Below, piece by piece: positions 43,707 through 52,124 of a stretch of DNA of 64,000 nt (positions are counted from its first letter, which is position 1; each line of letters starts with the position of its first letter). The notes below the pieces were generated by a model. That model saw only the letters and a list, made by a program, of their open reading frames with translations, made no database searches and was not told where the DNA came from. This stretch comes from a virus, in the IMG/VR virus record IMGVR_UViG_3300042691_009766, positions 1-64,000 of that record; one strand, given 5' to 3'. Position numbers and translations under genes: made by a program.

Positions 43707-44233
43707 TGGCTGGTGTAGTTAATAACTTTAGCCCTCAACAAAACTGGCAGTCATTAGGTGGCAACGGTTTTATAGGCTATAACAATCAAGGCGGTCAGGG
43801 CGTTCCTATTGCCCGTAGCGACCTTGACGCTATCCGTATTGGTACAGGACGAGTTCCTTACGCAGAATACCCTGACGGCTATTTAGGCACAATTCGTTCG
43901 AGACGTGATGACCGTTTACTCGATTCAATTAAAAGTCGTGTAGGACAAAAAGCCTATCAGCGTGGTGTTCACAAAGGTGAACGTATTGAGCCTTCAATGT
44001 ATTTCTGGTCACCAGAGTTTAACGACCAGATGGGTTTACAGCGTCAAGCAAAAGCCAAATACGATGCTAAAGCAGGTGTATGGCGTACACCAAAAGCAGG
44101 TCCACAGTTCCAACTAACTCCTGCACCGCACCTCGTCAATGACGGTAAGGCAAACATTACCTCAGATGCCCCAAGTGCCATGAATACAATTCGTGCCCAA
44201 CAGATGGCTTATCTAAAGCCAGTTTGGAGATAA
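43706..44233 (+). CDS. Unknown protein (175 aa)
   Basis: TAATG start. Tyr/Gly/Arg-rich, with GFIGYNNQGGQGVPIARSDL, RRDDRLLDSIKSRVGQKAY and a C-terminal AMNTIRAQQMAYLKPVW. Compositionally like a virion-associated protein, but no family recognised. Confidence 0.55.
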   Translation: MAGVVNNFSPQQNWQSLGGNGFIGYNNQGGQGVPIARSDLDAIRIGTGRVPYAEYPDGYLGTIRSRRDDRLLDSIKSRVGQKAYQRGVHKGERIEPSMYFWSPEFNDQMGLQRQAKAKYDAKAGVWRTPKAGPQFQLTPAPHLVNDGKANITSDAPSAMNTIRAQQMAYLKPVWR

Positions 44234-44234
44234 C

Positions 44235-44606
44235 ATGGGGTCGTATTCTTTTGATGGTCGCTATGACTACACAAAGCCTTGGGTAGGAACTCCTAGAGAA
44301 AATGTAGAAGCACTACCCCCAAGATGGAGTTACAACGGTCCTTGGGCATCAAACATGGAACGCTTAACCCAGCAAGCGTTGATGGCAGCCACCATGCCTG
44401 GGGCAGTTTTGCAGGAGCAAGTTAGACCACCAATTCCACAAATCAGAGTTTTTCCAGACAGATTTGGGTTTGGTGTGAGACTACAGCCAGACATAAATGA
44501 CGTAGTTTCATTAGACAGAGTTTACACGGAACCCAGAGTTTCGTGGTACAGCGGAAGCCCAGCAGGGTATTCTGGTAGCAGTAGAAATAGTTTGGAGAGT
44601 CTATAA
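44235..44606 (+). CDS. Unknown protein (123 aa)
   Basis: Two bases after the previous gene. Aromatic and Pro-rich; DGRYDYTKPWVGTPRENVEA at the start and FPDRFGFGVRLQPDINDVVS in the middle. Ends with Ser/Gly-rich SGSPAGYSGSSRNS. Unknown. Confidence 0.55.
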   Translation: MGSYSFDGRYDYTKPWVGTPRENVEALPPRWSYNGPWASNMERLTQQALMAATMPGAVLQEQVRPPIPQIRVFPDRFGFGVRLQPDINDVVSLDRVYTEPRVSWYSGSPAGYSGSSRNSLESL

Positions 44607-45433
44607 TGGCAGGAAACGAACGTTCGGGCAGGTTTACCACTAATCGCCCTGAACTTATAGGTAATGAAGGAAATCAAACTCCCCTAGAATTTCGTGGTGT
44701 TGATAAAAGTAAAGCACAAGGCATGATTGATGACCTTAACGCCGAAGCAACCTACAATGATTGGTCAAACCATAAAGCCTCTGGTCATCTAAATGAACTT
44801 CACCAATCGCTAGAGTATTTGCACCAAAACTCAGAAAGCCGTAGTGCGTTGGTACTAAAGAGTCGTGTAGGAGAATTAGCGGATGCAAGAAATAAACTTG
44901 GGTTTACTTTGCACGAAGACATCATGAATGGCGTGAAAGACATTGCAGAACGTCTAAGCACAATGGATGTAGAGTCACTTCCAGAACATGCTAAACCTCA
45001 CCACGCCACAGCACTAGAAGCCGCTAACAACTTTATTCGTACAGCAGAACCTGCGTATAGTACCGAAAGCACCTCTAACTATTACACTCGTCAGAAGCAG
45101 CATAAAGATGCCACTAAGACATCCATTATGCTTGAGCCAGAATATCGTGCAAATATCTATGATTACCCACATTCTAGAGCAGAAGAAGCCCCAGTCAAAA
45201 AAACTGAACCATTGAGCACTACCGCCACTATGACCGCATCTGGCAATGTAGTTGAAGGAGTTCGTAAACGTCAAAGTTGGTTAGACATGATGAAGGCTAC
45301 CACTCACGGCAGATACGCCCTCAGAGCCCAAGGTAAAATGCCTAACTATGAAGCGTCAAGAACGCCAGAGCAGATTGCCGCTAAAGCCGCTGCTCGCAAG
45401 GCTAGAAATGCCGCAAAGAAGGCAGGTCAATAA
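44606..45433 (+). CDS. Unknown helical protein (275 aa)
   Basis: TAATG start. Helical throughout, with LNELHQSLEYLHQNSESRSA and EDIMNGVKDIAERLSTMDVE. The last 25 residues (AAKAAARKARNAAKKAG) are a strongly basic Ala/Lys/Arg tail that could bind nucleic acid. No family recognised. Confidence 0.55.
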   Translation: MAGNERSGRFTTNRPELIGNEGNQTPLEFRGVDKSKAQGMIDDLNAEATYNDWSNHKASGHLNELHQSLEYLHQNSESRSALVLKSRVGELADARNKLGFTLHEDIMNGVKDIAERLSTMDVESLPEHAKPHHATALEAANNFIRTAEPAYSTESTSNYYTRQKQHKDATKTSIMLEPEYRANIYDYPHSRAEEAPVKKTEPLSTTATMTASGNVVEGVRKRQSWLDMMKATTHGRYALRAQGKMPNYEASRTPEQIAAKAAARKARNAAKKAGQ

Positions 45434-46539
45434 TGGCTGAAGAAATTGAAAACGTAAACCCAGAACGTCGTGCAAAATATAAAGCCGAAATGGAGGCTCG
45501 CCGTGCAAAAGTCGCAGCAGATACTGAGAGAGACCCAGAAAAACTAAAGCAATGGTATGAACTTATCGGTGAAAAAGCAGAAGACCCTGATGCCGCACTT
45601 AGTGAATCTGCTCGTATTATTAAGAGTGAAGAAAAACTTAAAGCACCTAAACCAAAAGGATTTAGGGGAGGAGCCATCGATGAAGCCATTGATTTAGAAG
45701 AAGGAAAAACTGAAGGCGGAAGGACTAATGTATCTTCCAACAGAAATTTAGTCCCTCTAACCCCCTTAGGTCTAGCCGCTCACCGTCAAATCTATGCGGT
45801 TGCTGAAGCAAATCATCAAGCAAAAATGGCTGGTAGAGAATCTGCAACTCCAGAAGAGGTTGAGCAGTATGGTAAAGAATGGGACAGTCTGCCAAAAGCA
45901 GAGCAATGGCAATGGCAACAAACCCCTCACGGTAAAAAAGCAACTAAAGAAGCGATTGCTGCGGCTCCTGCAAGAGTATCGACTGAACGTGCTATCTCAA
46001 CTGTTAGAACACAGCGAACTAGAGATAAAGTCTCCACATTAGCATTAGGGTCTCAAGAGGCTGTAGATAGGTTTAAATCTACAGGTGAACTATTAGATGA
46101 AAACCAGGAACAAGAAAGGGACTGGCGTAAACCATTCGCCTTAGCCAATGCAACTTCACAACTTGCATCAACTAAAACTGGTTTTCAAAGAGAAGGCATA
46201 GCATTACACACAGACCCTCAGCATCACCAAGCCCTTAGCGACCATATCGATGAATTAATGAGACGCCCAAGTGCAAGTGCCTCATCAAATCTTCAAGGCG
46301 GTCAGTTTAATGTTAAAGAAGGTTTGGCTAATGCGGCTAAAGAATCTTTGGCACGTTCAGCAATGGCACACGCACTAGGTATGAAAGACCTTGCAATCAG
46401 CCATTTCAGACAAGCAGTCACACATGCAGGAAATTTGGCGGAAGCCGTTCATGACCGTAATAGTCAACCAATAGATGATTGGGATAAGCAAGACGGTATT
46501 CAATCTAAATACATTAAGTCTGTAAGTGGCGGTAAATAA
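45433..46539 (+). CDS. Unknown helical protein (368 aa)
   Basis: TAATG start. Highly charged N-terminus with ERRAKYKAEMEARRAKVAAD, a Lys/Gly-rich segment near residue 75, and helical C-terminal half with NAAKESLARSAMAHALGMKD (about 295-315). Gln/Trp motif EQWQWQQTPHGKKA at about 157. No family recognised; looks like a paired partner of the previous gene in size and composition. Confidence 0.55.
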   Translation: MAEEIENVNPERRAKYKAEMEARRAKVAADTERDPEKLKQWYELIGEKAEDPDAALSESARIIKSEEKLKAPKPKGFRGGAIDEAIDLEEGKTEGGRTNVSSNRNLVPLTPLGLAAHRQIYAVAEANHQAKMAGRESATPEEVEQYGKEWDSLPKAEQWQWQQTPHGKKATKEAIAAAPARVSTERAISTVRTQRTRDKVSTLALGSQEAVDRFKSTGELLDENQEQERDWRKPFALANATSQLASTKTGFQREGIALHTDPQHHQALSDHIDELMRRPSASASSNLQGGQFNVKEGLANAAKESLARSAMAHALGMKDLAISHFRQAVTHAGNLAEAVHDRNSQPIDDWDKQDGIQSKYIKSVSGGK

Positions 46540-46736
46540 TGGGTAAAGTCCCTAACAGAGCCAGCCAACGTGTAGGTCAGATTGATGTTAATGCCGCCAG
46601 ACTAAAAGCGGAGAGAGCAGCATTGAATGATTCAAGCGGCAAGTTTAAGACGGGGGCTCAAAAGAACCCTGGAACTAAACGTGCCAGAACCCGTAGTGCG
46701 GCTAAAACTAGGGCAATCAGAGAGGACATGAATTAA
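46539..46736 (+). CDS. Small basic protein (65 aa)
   Basis: TAATG start. Begins MGKVPNRASQRVGQ and ends in an Arg/Lys/Ala tail (TKRARTRSAAKTRAI). The opening V-P-N-R-A-S also begins the gene at 47199, a sign of shared origin or a shared N-terminal signal. Unknown. Confidence 0.6.
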   Translation: MGKVPNRASQRVGQIDVNAARLKAERAALNDSSGKFKTGAQKNPGTKRARTRSAAKTRAIREDMN

Positions 46737-46936
46737 TGTTTGATGGCGATGGTCAGGAAACTTTAGAGTTACAGGCGTACAAGATAGCCCAAAATGCTAC
46801 ACTATATAAAGGGTCAGCACCATGCCCAACCTGTGGCGTGATTGTTAATCCTGTAGAGTTTATGTACAACAAGGGGTTGTGTTCTCCTTGTAAAGAAACT
46901 CGCAACAACAACCGCATTAAAGGAAAAATGGTATGA
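46736..46936 (+). CDS. Zinc-binding protein (66 aa)
   Basis: Four Cys in CPTCGVIV (about 30) and LCSPCKETR (about 50) make a zinc ribbon-like site. N-terminus acidic, C-terminus basic (NNNRIKGKM). Overlaps the next gene by ATGA. Unknown. Confidence 0.62.
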   Translation: MFDGDGQETLELQAYKIAQNATLYKGSAPCPTCGVIVNPVEFMYNKGLCSPCKETRNNNRIKGKMV

Positions 46937-47199
46937 CACAGTTTAATGACCGCAGACCAGGAACTGGTCCAAAAGATTTAACCAGTTTGGCTCAGGCTGC
47001 ACAATCTTACCGAAAGTTGCGTGAAGCACAGGATGCAAAGGCGGCGGGTAATCCCCGTGCCCAGGGTGCAATTGATGACGCATTTGAAGAGTTATCGTTG
47101 ATGCACGTTGACGAGAACACTGGTCAAGTAGATAGTGCTAGTCTTCAAAACACCCTTAAGTATTTTGATAGTCACTACAAAAAAGGCAAGAGCGTCTAA
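46933..47199 (+). CDS. Unknown protein (88 aa)
   Basis: Mostly helical; AQAAQSYRKLREAQDAKAAG near residue 17 and SLQNTLKYFDSHYKKGKS at the end. Acidic middle. No family recognised. Confidence 0.55.
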   Translation: MTQFNDRRPGTGPKDLTSLAQAAQSYRKLREAQDAKAAGNPRAQGAIDDAFEELSLMHVDENTGQVDSASLQNTLKYFDSHYKKGKSV

Positions 47200-47522
47200 T
47201 GGAACCAGTACCTAATAGGGCGTCAAAACTTAACTCAAGTGGTTCATTAGAGGATTTGATTTCTAGTTATCAAGCAGCGAAAGATGCTGGACGAGCAAAA
47301 TATCAGGCAAGAAAAAACGATACTCGCAAGCCAGGACAAAAGCGTCACAAGCACGAGTTTGATGATGCTGGCGGAAGTATAAGCGGTCCTTGCGTGTTTG
47401 ATGGTTGCAACGCCTATATCGAGCACAGCGTAGACGTTGACCCTAGTGGAAGAATTAACCGTTATGCGGAAGTGAAGCAAGCAAAATATAACCCTGGCAG
47501 TCGCCCAGACTTAGGGTATTAA
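47199..47522 (+). CDS. Unknown protein with Cys/His pattern (107 aa)
   Basis: Begins MEPVPNRASKLNSSG, sharing V-P-N-R-A-S with the gene at 46539. A helix LEDLISSYQAAKDAGRAKYQ follows, then KRHKHEFDDAGGSISGPCVF with a DGCNAYIEH segment: two Cys and two His could bind zinc. C-terminus basic. Unknown. Confidence 0.55.
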   Translation: MEPVPNRASKLNSSGSLEDLISSYQAAKDAGRAKYQARKNDTRKPGQKRHKHEFDDAGGSISGPCVFDGCNAYIEHSVDVDPSGRINRYAEVKQAKYNPGSRPDLGY

Positions 47523-47533
47523 GGAAAGTAATC

Positions 47534-47746
47534 ATGGCAGTTAACACATCACGTTCAATGAACAAGAGCCTAAATGAAGGTTCAACAGACGGTAAGTACC
47601 GTAAAGTACGCCCAGACACCGAAGTAGTAGATGTTATGGGTAACGAGAAGACTCTAGACAATCGTCAGAGCCTACACCCATTCTTTGGCTATGGTTTCGT
47701 AACTAGCGAGTATCCAGCCGAATCTAAGGTTAACCCAGGAAAGTAA
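47534..47746 (+). CDS. Unknown small protein (70 aa)
   Basis: Ribosome site AAGGAAAG. Basic N-terminal half, then VVDVMGNEKTLDNRQSLHPF and FFGYGFVTSEYPAESKV. Unknown; neighbours start directly after. Confidence 0.55.
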   Translation: MAVNTSRSMNKSLNEGSTDGKYRKVRPDTEVVDVMGNEKTLDNRQSLHPFFGYGFVTSEYPAESKVNPGK

Positions 47747-47748
47747 TC

Positions 47749-47961
47749 ATGCCAGAATCAGCATACGAAAGAGCACGCAGACACTCAGGCTCAAATGAGT
47801 GGGGTTATGGAGAGCAGTATAACGCTGTAGGTAAACTAAACCCACGAATGTCCTCTTGCCTTGATTGTGGGCGATATCATGAGCAAGAAGAATTAACTTT
47901 TAACGATAAAGCCGAAGATTATCTTTGCCCCACCTGCAATAGCAGAAGAGAATCAGAGTAG
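47749..47961 (+). CDS. Small zinc-binding protein (70 aa)
   Basis: Four Cys in CLDCGRYHEQEEL (about 38) and YLCPTCNSRRE (about 61) form a zinc-ribbon pattern. N-terminus Arg/Ser-rich (SAYERARRHSGSNEWGYG). Two bases after the previous gene. Unknown role. Confidence 0.6.
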   Translation: MPESAYERARRHSGSNEWGYGEQYNAVGKLNPRMSSCLDCGRYHEQEELTFNDKAEDYLCPTCNSRRESE

Positions 47962-47994
47962 CATTAATTTACCAACACTAATAAGGAGCATAAA

Positions 47995-48564
47995 TTGGCA
48001 GAAGAATTCAAACCCGTAATCGGGTCTAAACCTATTGAGGGTCCAATCATCAGACTATTAGTCTGTTTGGTCTGTGAAACTATTGAAGAGTTACCAGACT
48101 ACGAAGGTCCAGTCCAGTATGACTATCTCCTAGAAATCTCCGTAGAGAAACATAAGTTTCCTTCAGGTGAAGAGCACAAGGGTCGCCTATTCAAGGTTCC
48201 AGTTAAGTCATGGGCTAATGCCAAAGACAAGAAGGAAATCCTCGACCAGTTAAAGACTGGTGGTTCTGGAGGTCTAAATGAACTAGACCCAGACAGAAAG
48301 TTTTACGAAACCAAAATGACCTTTGCACAAGATGCAATGGATTGCTGGGAGCGACACAATCGTGTAACCCTAGATAAAGGGTGTGAAGATTACGAATCTC
48401 CATCTAAACGCCTACTACCAGACACCGCTAAAGAGCGTGGCGAACTAGGACTACCTAAGCCAGAACATTTGGAAGGTCCAAAGGTTTACACCTGCCATTT
48501 CTGCCCATATCACGGTCAAGTAGTTCAGCGTAGACGATTAATTGCTGGACTATATAATAAGTAG
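47995..48564 (+). CDS. Unknown Cys/His-containing protein (189 aa), TTG start
   Basis: TTG at 47995 with AAGGAG at 47983. N-terminal LLVCLVCETIEELPDYEGP, a central basic and acidic region with FKVPVKSWANAKDKKEILDQ, and a C-terminal HFCPYHGQVVQRRR. The first CLVC pair and the last C-H-F-C-P-Y-H could share one zinc ion. No family recognised. Confidence 0.58.
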   Translation: MAEEFKPVIGSKPIEGPIIRLLVCLVCETIEELPDYEGPVQYDYLLEISVEKHKFPSGEEHKGRLFKVPVKSWANAKDKKEILDQLKTGGSGGLNELDPDRKFYETKMTFAQDAMDCWERHNRVTLDKGCEDYESPSKRLLPDTAKERGELGLPKPEHLEGPKVYTCHFCPYHGQVVQRRRLIAGLYNK

Positions 48565-48572
48565 AGGATAAA

Positions 48573-48683
48573 ATGGCTAAAGCAAAAGGTGCACGCAACG
48601 ATAAACGCAACAATGGTAAAGCGTCAAAGAAGCGTCCAAAAGTGTTCGATAAAGTTAAAAGAAAACTAGTTACTAAGGAGTAA
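48573..48683 (+). CDS. Very basic microprotein (36 aa)
   Basis: Too short for most gene finders; ATG 48573 with AGAGGATAAA upstream. 36 residues, more than a third Lys/Arg; motif GARNDKRNNGKASKKRPKVF. The end TTACTAAGGAG is the ribosome site for the next gene. Likely nucleic-acid-binding; resembles the 6-9.9 kb array in composition. Confidence 0.6.
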   Translation: MAKAKGARNDKRNNGKASKKRPKVFDKVKRKLVTKE

Positions 48684-48685
48684 TA

Positions 48686-48979
48686 ATGGCAGTAGAAACC
48701 TATTTCCTAATCACCGTTAACGAGGATGGCACACTAACCTCCTACACTGAAATTCCAGAGGAATTGCCAGAGTCCAAGCGTGTCGCATCTAACTGGGATG
48801 TGTATAACACCGCAAAGCAGATTGTAGAAGAGTTTGACCGTCAGATTTTGGTTGACAGAGTTCTACAGGGCGTAGCAGCGTTGTTAACGCCTGTTGAGGC
48901 ACCAAAGCCTTCAGGCAAAGTAAAGGACGCCCTAAAAGAGCGTGGCATTGACCCTGAAAGTACAGCCGTAGCCGAATAA
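48686..48979 (+). CDS. Unknown protein (97 aa)
   Basis: ATG two bases after the previous stop, AAGGAG upstream. An N-terminal beta hairpin (TYFLITVNEDGTLTSYTEIP), then a helical middle (VYNTAKQIVEEFDRQILVDR) and a charged C-terminal tail. Unknown; well expressed by its ribosome site. Confidence 0.58.
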   Translation: MAVETYFLITVNEDGTLTSYTEIPEELPESKRVASNWDVYNTAKQIVEEFDRQILVDRVLQGVAALLTPVEAPKPSGKVKDALKERGIDPESTAVAE

Positions 48980-48988
48980 ACTAGTACC

Positions 48989-49894
48989 ATGAGTATTTCT
49001 GGTGCTGGTAATCCTACCTCGTATTTTAGTGAACCTAATACAGAGTTAGACCCTACCTTATTTCAAGGTAGGCAACTTCGTGAGTGGGTGCGTACAGGCA
49101 TTGTTAGCCTGTTGCAAGACTATTTGCACCAAAAGTATCGTCACGCTGAATTATGGGCACACCCATGGTTAGCAGGTAGTGGTGTTTCGTTTCAATGGTC
49201 AGCCGCAAGACAGCCAGGAGACTTGGATTGTTTAGTTGGCGTAAACTTTAACCAGTTCCGTCAAGCCAACCCTGAGTACAGAGCACTAACCGATAGACAG
49301 ATTTCAGCAACTCTAAACGAAGGTTTTAGAGCAGACCTCCAGCCTAAAACGGAGAACTGGAATGGTTATGAGTTAACATTTTACGTCAACACCACAGGCA
49401 CGGACATTAAAAACATAAAGCCGTATGCGGCGTATGATTTAAAATATAACGAGTGGACTGTAACTCCTGACCCAACACAAACACCGCCAAACAAGCCTGA
49501 GTGGGAATCGGTAGTTTCAAGTGATTTTAATTTGACGAATCAAATTCATACAAGGTTCAACGCAGCCCTACAAGACCTACAGGACACCCGTAATGGGGCA
49601 TCTCAGCGTAATGCTGAAGCCAGATTGAACGCAGCCGCACAGCAAGGAGTAGCCCTTTTTGACGAGATACACGAAAACCGTAGCCAAGCATTTTCGCCTA
49701 CAGGTGAGGGGTATTTGGATTTCAATAACTATCGCTGGCAAGCAGGTAAGCGTATGGGGACGATAGATAAACTGCGTGCCATACGGAAGTATTACGGAGA
49801 TATGAATAAGACCAGACAGGCGGCAACCTACGGAGTAGAGTTACCTGATGTGGACACACTTATTCGCAGAGCAACCCTATACAGGAACCAGTAA
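48989..49894 (+). CDS. Nucleotidyltransferase-like protein (301 aa)
   Basis: The stretch GVSFQWSAARQPGDLDCLVG at about 67-86 resembles a nucleotidyltransferase core, with D-L-D in place of the usual D-x-D following a G-S-like turn. A second acidic residue might be in ELTFYVNTTGTDI. The C-terminal half is helical (RFNAALQDLQDTRNGASQ). Distant; the fold assignment is inference. It precedes the TGT-like pair. Confidence 0.5.
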   Translation: MSISGAGNPTSYFSEPNTELDPTLFQGRQLREWVRTGIVSLLQDYLHQKYRHAELWAHPWLAGSGVSFQWSAARQPGDLDCLVGVNFNQFRQANPEYRALTDRQISATLNEGFRADLQPKTENWNGYELTFYVNTTGTDIKNIKPYAAYDLKYNEWTVTPDPTQTPPNKPEWESVVSSDFNLTNQIHTRFNAALQDLQDTRNGASQRNAEARLNAAAQQGVALFDEIHENRSQAFSPTGEGYLDFNNYRWQAGKRMGTIDKLRAIRKYYGDMNKTRQAATYGVELPDVDTLIRRATLYRNQ

Positions 49895-49992
49895 TGTCGT
49901 TAACAGATACCTGTCGCATGTGTGGTCATGACCTCTACCAAGAAATGTGTGTAGTAGATGATTGTAAGTGTGATTGTCTAGCGGAGGATTAA
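49894..49992 (+). CDS. Cys-rich microprotein (32 aa)
   Basis: TAATG start at 49894. Six Cys in 32 residues: CRMCGHD at 7-13 and, near the end, C at 19 and CKCDC at 24-28. Acidic at the end. Probably metal-binding. Function unknown. Confidence 0.55.
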   Translation: MSLTDTCRMCGHDLYQEMCVVDDCKCDCLAED

Positions 49993-49997
49993 AGTAG

Positions 49998-50483
49998 ATG
50001 CAAATACTCGTAGAACTAGAAGGCGTACTAAGAGGACAAAAAGATGAGCCAATTGCCACGGGCATCATTCTCACAGCCCAATTAGCAGCCCATAATCAAA
50101 TCATTTTTATGACGGAGTTATCCCAAGCCGAAGCAGAGCAGTGGATTAACGTCAATAAAGTCGTTGATTACGACATGTTAGTAGACGCCAACCTATCTCT
50201 GGTAGATGAGCCATTAAAGCATCGTCAGTTAAAGTACGCTCGTGCTAGAGGCAGTGTTGATTTAGTAATCACCAATGACCCATCATTTTGGGCGTATGCG
50301 TTTGACCAAGGCATTACCTGCATGATGTTTGGTGTCCCATCCTATACCCGCCCAGAGTTTCGCCCAGATGCCCCTAAAAAAGTCAGGGCATGGAGTGAGA
50401 TTGAGTTAGCCGTTGCTAAACAAAACGAGTTGCGTACAACAGATAAGCGTTTAACACGCACTGAAGGCACAAGGTTTGAATGA
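49998..50483 (+). CDS. Degenerate HAD-like protein (161 aa)
   Basis: The start ILVELEGVLRG has Glu where HAD phosphatases have the nucleophile Asp-x-Asp, so it is probably inactive as a phosphatase. IIFMTELSQAEAEQW (about 36-50) fits motif II, and LVITNDPSFWAYAFDQGITC (about 90-109) with VPSYTRPEFRPDA fits motifs III-IV. Such degenerate HAD proteins occur beside TGT-like genes in actinophages, from memory. The end overlaps the next gene by four bases. Confidence 0.55.
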   Translation: MQILVELEGVLRGQKDEPIATGIILTAQLAAHNQIIFMTELSQAEAEQWINVNKVVDYDMLVDANLSLVDEPLKHRQLKYARARGSVDLVITNDPSFWAYAFDQGITCMMFGVPSYTRPEFRPDAPKKVRAWSEIELAVAKQNELRTTDKRLTRTEGTRFE

Positions 50484-51970
50484 TAATTTTTGGCGGAGTT
50501 GAGATACCTTCCAACAGAACACTATTGGAACGGTCAGGCGTAACAAATGTAATGTTGAATTACTGGGGGTTACGTAAGCGTGGATTGCCCAAGACTAAAC
50601 CCTATTTGATAGGCGAGCATTTCCTTCCTGAGACTAAAGTATGGGTGGATTCAGGTGCAACTCAGGCAGACAAATCAAACCTGTCTAAAGTCGAATTAGA
50701 GGAATATGCCGCTGATTATGAGGAGTTTATTTCCCTAAATTATGACCGCATTGAAGGCTGGACAGAGTTTGATAGTCAGGTCATGGGGTTTGACTGGATT
50801 TTGAAACAGCGGGATGCGTTTGAAAATGACCCGAAATTATGGGTAGTTTGGCACAGCAAGTATAAGACCAACCTGTTGCAGTATTGGTCTGCCCAGTATC
50901 AAAACATAGCCATACCCCACGAATCTATAGAGGCAACCGTTAATTTAGCCACTATTACCAGAAATTTACGGAGGTCTAATGGAGTTCAATTCCATGCGTT
51001 AGCAACAGCAAAACCAGACAATCTCCGACAAATCCCTTTTGCTACCGCAAGCACGCTGGCATGGTTAAGCCCAATGAGAAGAGGCGAGACAATCATTTGG
51101 GATGGCAGTAAACTGGTTAGGTATCCTAAAAAGATGAAAGACCAAGCACGGCTACGATACAAGGCAACTGTTGAACGTGCAGGATTAAATTTTCAGAAGT
51201 TCGTTTCAGACGACACCTTGGAAGCAACTAGGGTTGCAATATGGTCGTATTTACAGTTAGAGGCAAATGTGGACAAAGATAAGCCAGACCTAAGAGTTAT
51301 TCAAGGCGGTCAAAAAGACCCGTTAATAGCAGATAACAATGACGACACCCTATATACGGGTTTGATGGAATTAGGGGGGGTAGGTTCTGATAACAGTGCA
51401 TTAGAAATGCGGAAAGAAGTTGTGCAGAGAGACCCTCAAGAAATGACCGCAATGCCCGTTTTTGGGTATGAAATGAAGACCATAGTGGAGAACCAAGATG
51501 GTCGAGATGTGTTAAAACAAGTTTCAGTTGTACAGACCAATACAAGTAGTTTGAGACAATGCGACACCTGTTTTGTTGCATCAAATTGTCCTGCATTTAA
51601 GCCTCAAAATACATGTGCGTTTAACCTTCCAGTAGAGGTAAAAACTCCAGAACAATTGAAGGCGTTGAACACCGCAATGTTAGAGATGCAAGCCCAACGA
51701 GTAGCATTTATGCGGTTTGCAGAGGAAGCCAATGGTGGTTATGCTGACCCTAACCTGTCTCAAGAGATGGACAGATACTTCAAGATGTTGGAGAAGTTAA
51801 AGGCGTTAGACGAGAACAAAGAGTTTATTCAAATTACCGCTCAACGAGCAGCGTCACAGGGTGTATTAAGTGCTATCTTTGGTGACCGAGTGGCAGCCGC
51901 AAAGGAGATTCAACCTGTAATCTCCGAAGAGCAAACCACTATGATTATCAAGAACCAGATAGAAGACTAA
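50480..51970 (+). CDS. TGT-like TIM-barrel protein with Cys-containing C-terminal domain
   Basis: 496 residues. Motifs: KVWVDSGATQADKSNLSKVE at about 54, YDRIEGWTEFDSQVMG, VQFHALATAKPDNLRQIPFA at about 172, LAWLSPMRRGETIIWDG. This is the layout of TIM-barrel tRNA-guanine/DNA-deazaguanine transglycosylase relatives (D-S-G-A; H-x-L; S-x-x-W). The C-terminal domain has CDTCFVASNCPAFKPQNTCA (Cys 355-372), probably a zinc site, and a conserved helical part. It may modify tRNA or DNA, or be a non-catalytic relative. No preQ0 synthesis genes are present in this window. Confidence 0.5.
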   Translation: MIIFGGVEIPSNRTLLERSGVTNVMLNYWGLRKRGLPKTKPYLIGEHFLPETKVWVDSGATQADKSNLSKVELEEYAADYEEFISLNYDRIEGWTEFDSQVMGFDWILKQRDAFENDPKLWVVWHSKYKTNLLQYWSAQYQNIAIPHESIEATVNLATITRNLRRSNGVQFHALATAKPDNLRQIPFATASTLAWLSPMRRGETIIWDGSKLVRYPKKMKDQARLRYKATVERAGLNFQKFVSDDTLEATRVAIWSYLQLEANVDKDKPDLRVIQGGQKDPLIADNNDDTLYTGLMELGGVGSDNSALEMRKEVVQRDPQEMTAMPVFGYEMKTIVENQDGRDVLKQVSVVQTNTSSLRQCDTCFVASNCPAFKPQNTCAFNLPVEVKTPEQLKALNTAMLEMQAQRVAFMRFAEEANGGYADPNLSQEMDRYFKMLEKLKALDENKEFIQITAQRAASQGVLSAIFGDRVAAAKEIQPVISEEQTTMIIKNQIED

Positions 51971-52030
51971 TAGCAGATAACATCTGGTAAGAATAGTTGG
52001 AACGCTATTCCCCCTAAAATTTATCAAAAT

Positions 52031-52059
52031 TTGCAAAGTTAGTAGAAGGTCATTAGACT
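52031..52059 (+). promoter_or_regulatory. Putative sigma-type promoter for ribonucleotide reductase
   Basis: TTGCAA (52031-52036), 17-base spacer, TAGACT (52054-52059). Each hexamer matches 4 of 6 consensus bases. It would start a leader of about 60 bases that contains a CCCTC-AATC-GAGGG hairpin. No B12-riboswitch box is seen in the 154-base gap. Confidence 0.4.
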
Positions 52060-52124
52060 ATTCTGCGAGACAATAGAACTCCCTCAATCGAGGGGTATTT
52101 ACTAAAAACAGAAAATGGTGGCTT

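Noticed and set aside
51971-52124. Cobalamin riboswitch before the reductase
   Set aside because: The region is short and lacks a recognisable B12 box; only small hairpins and a promoter-like pair are seen.
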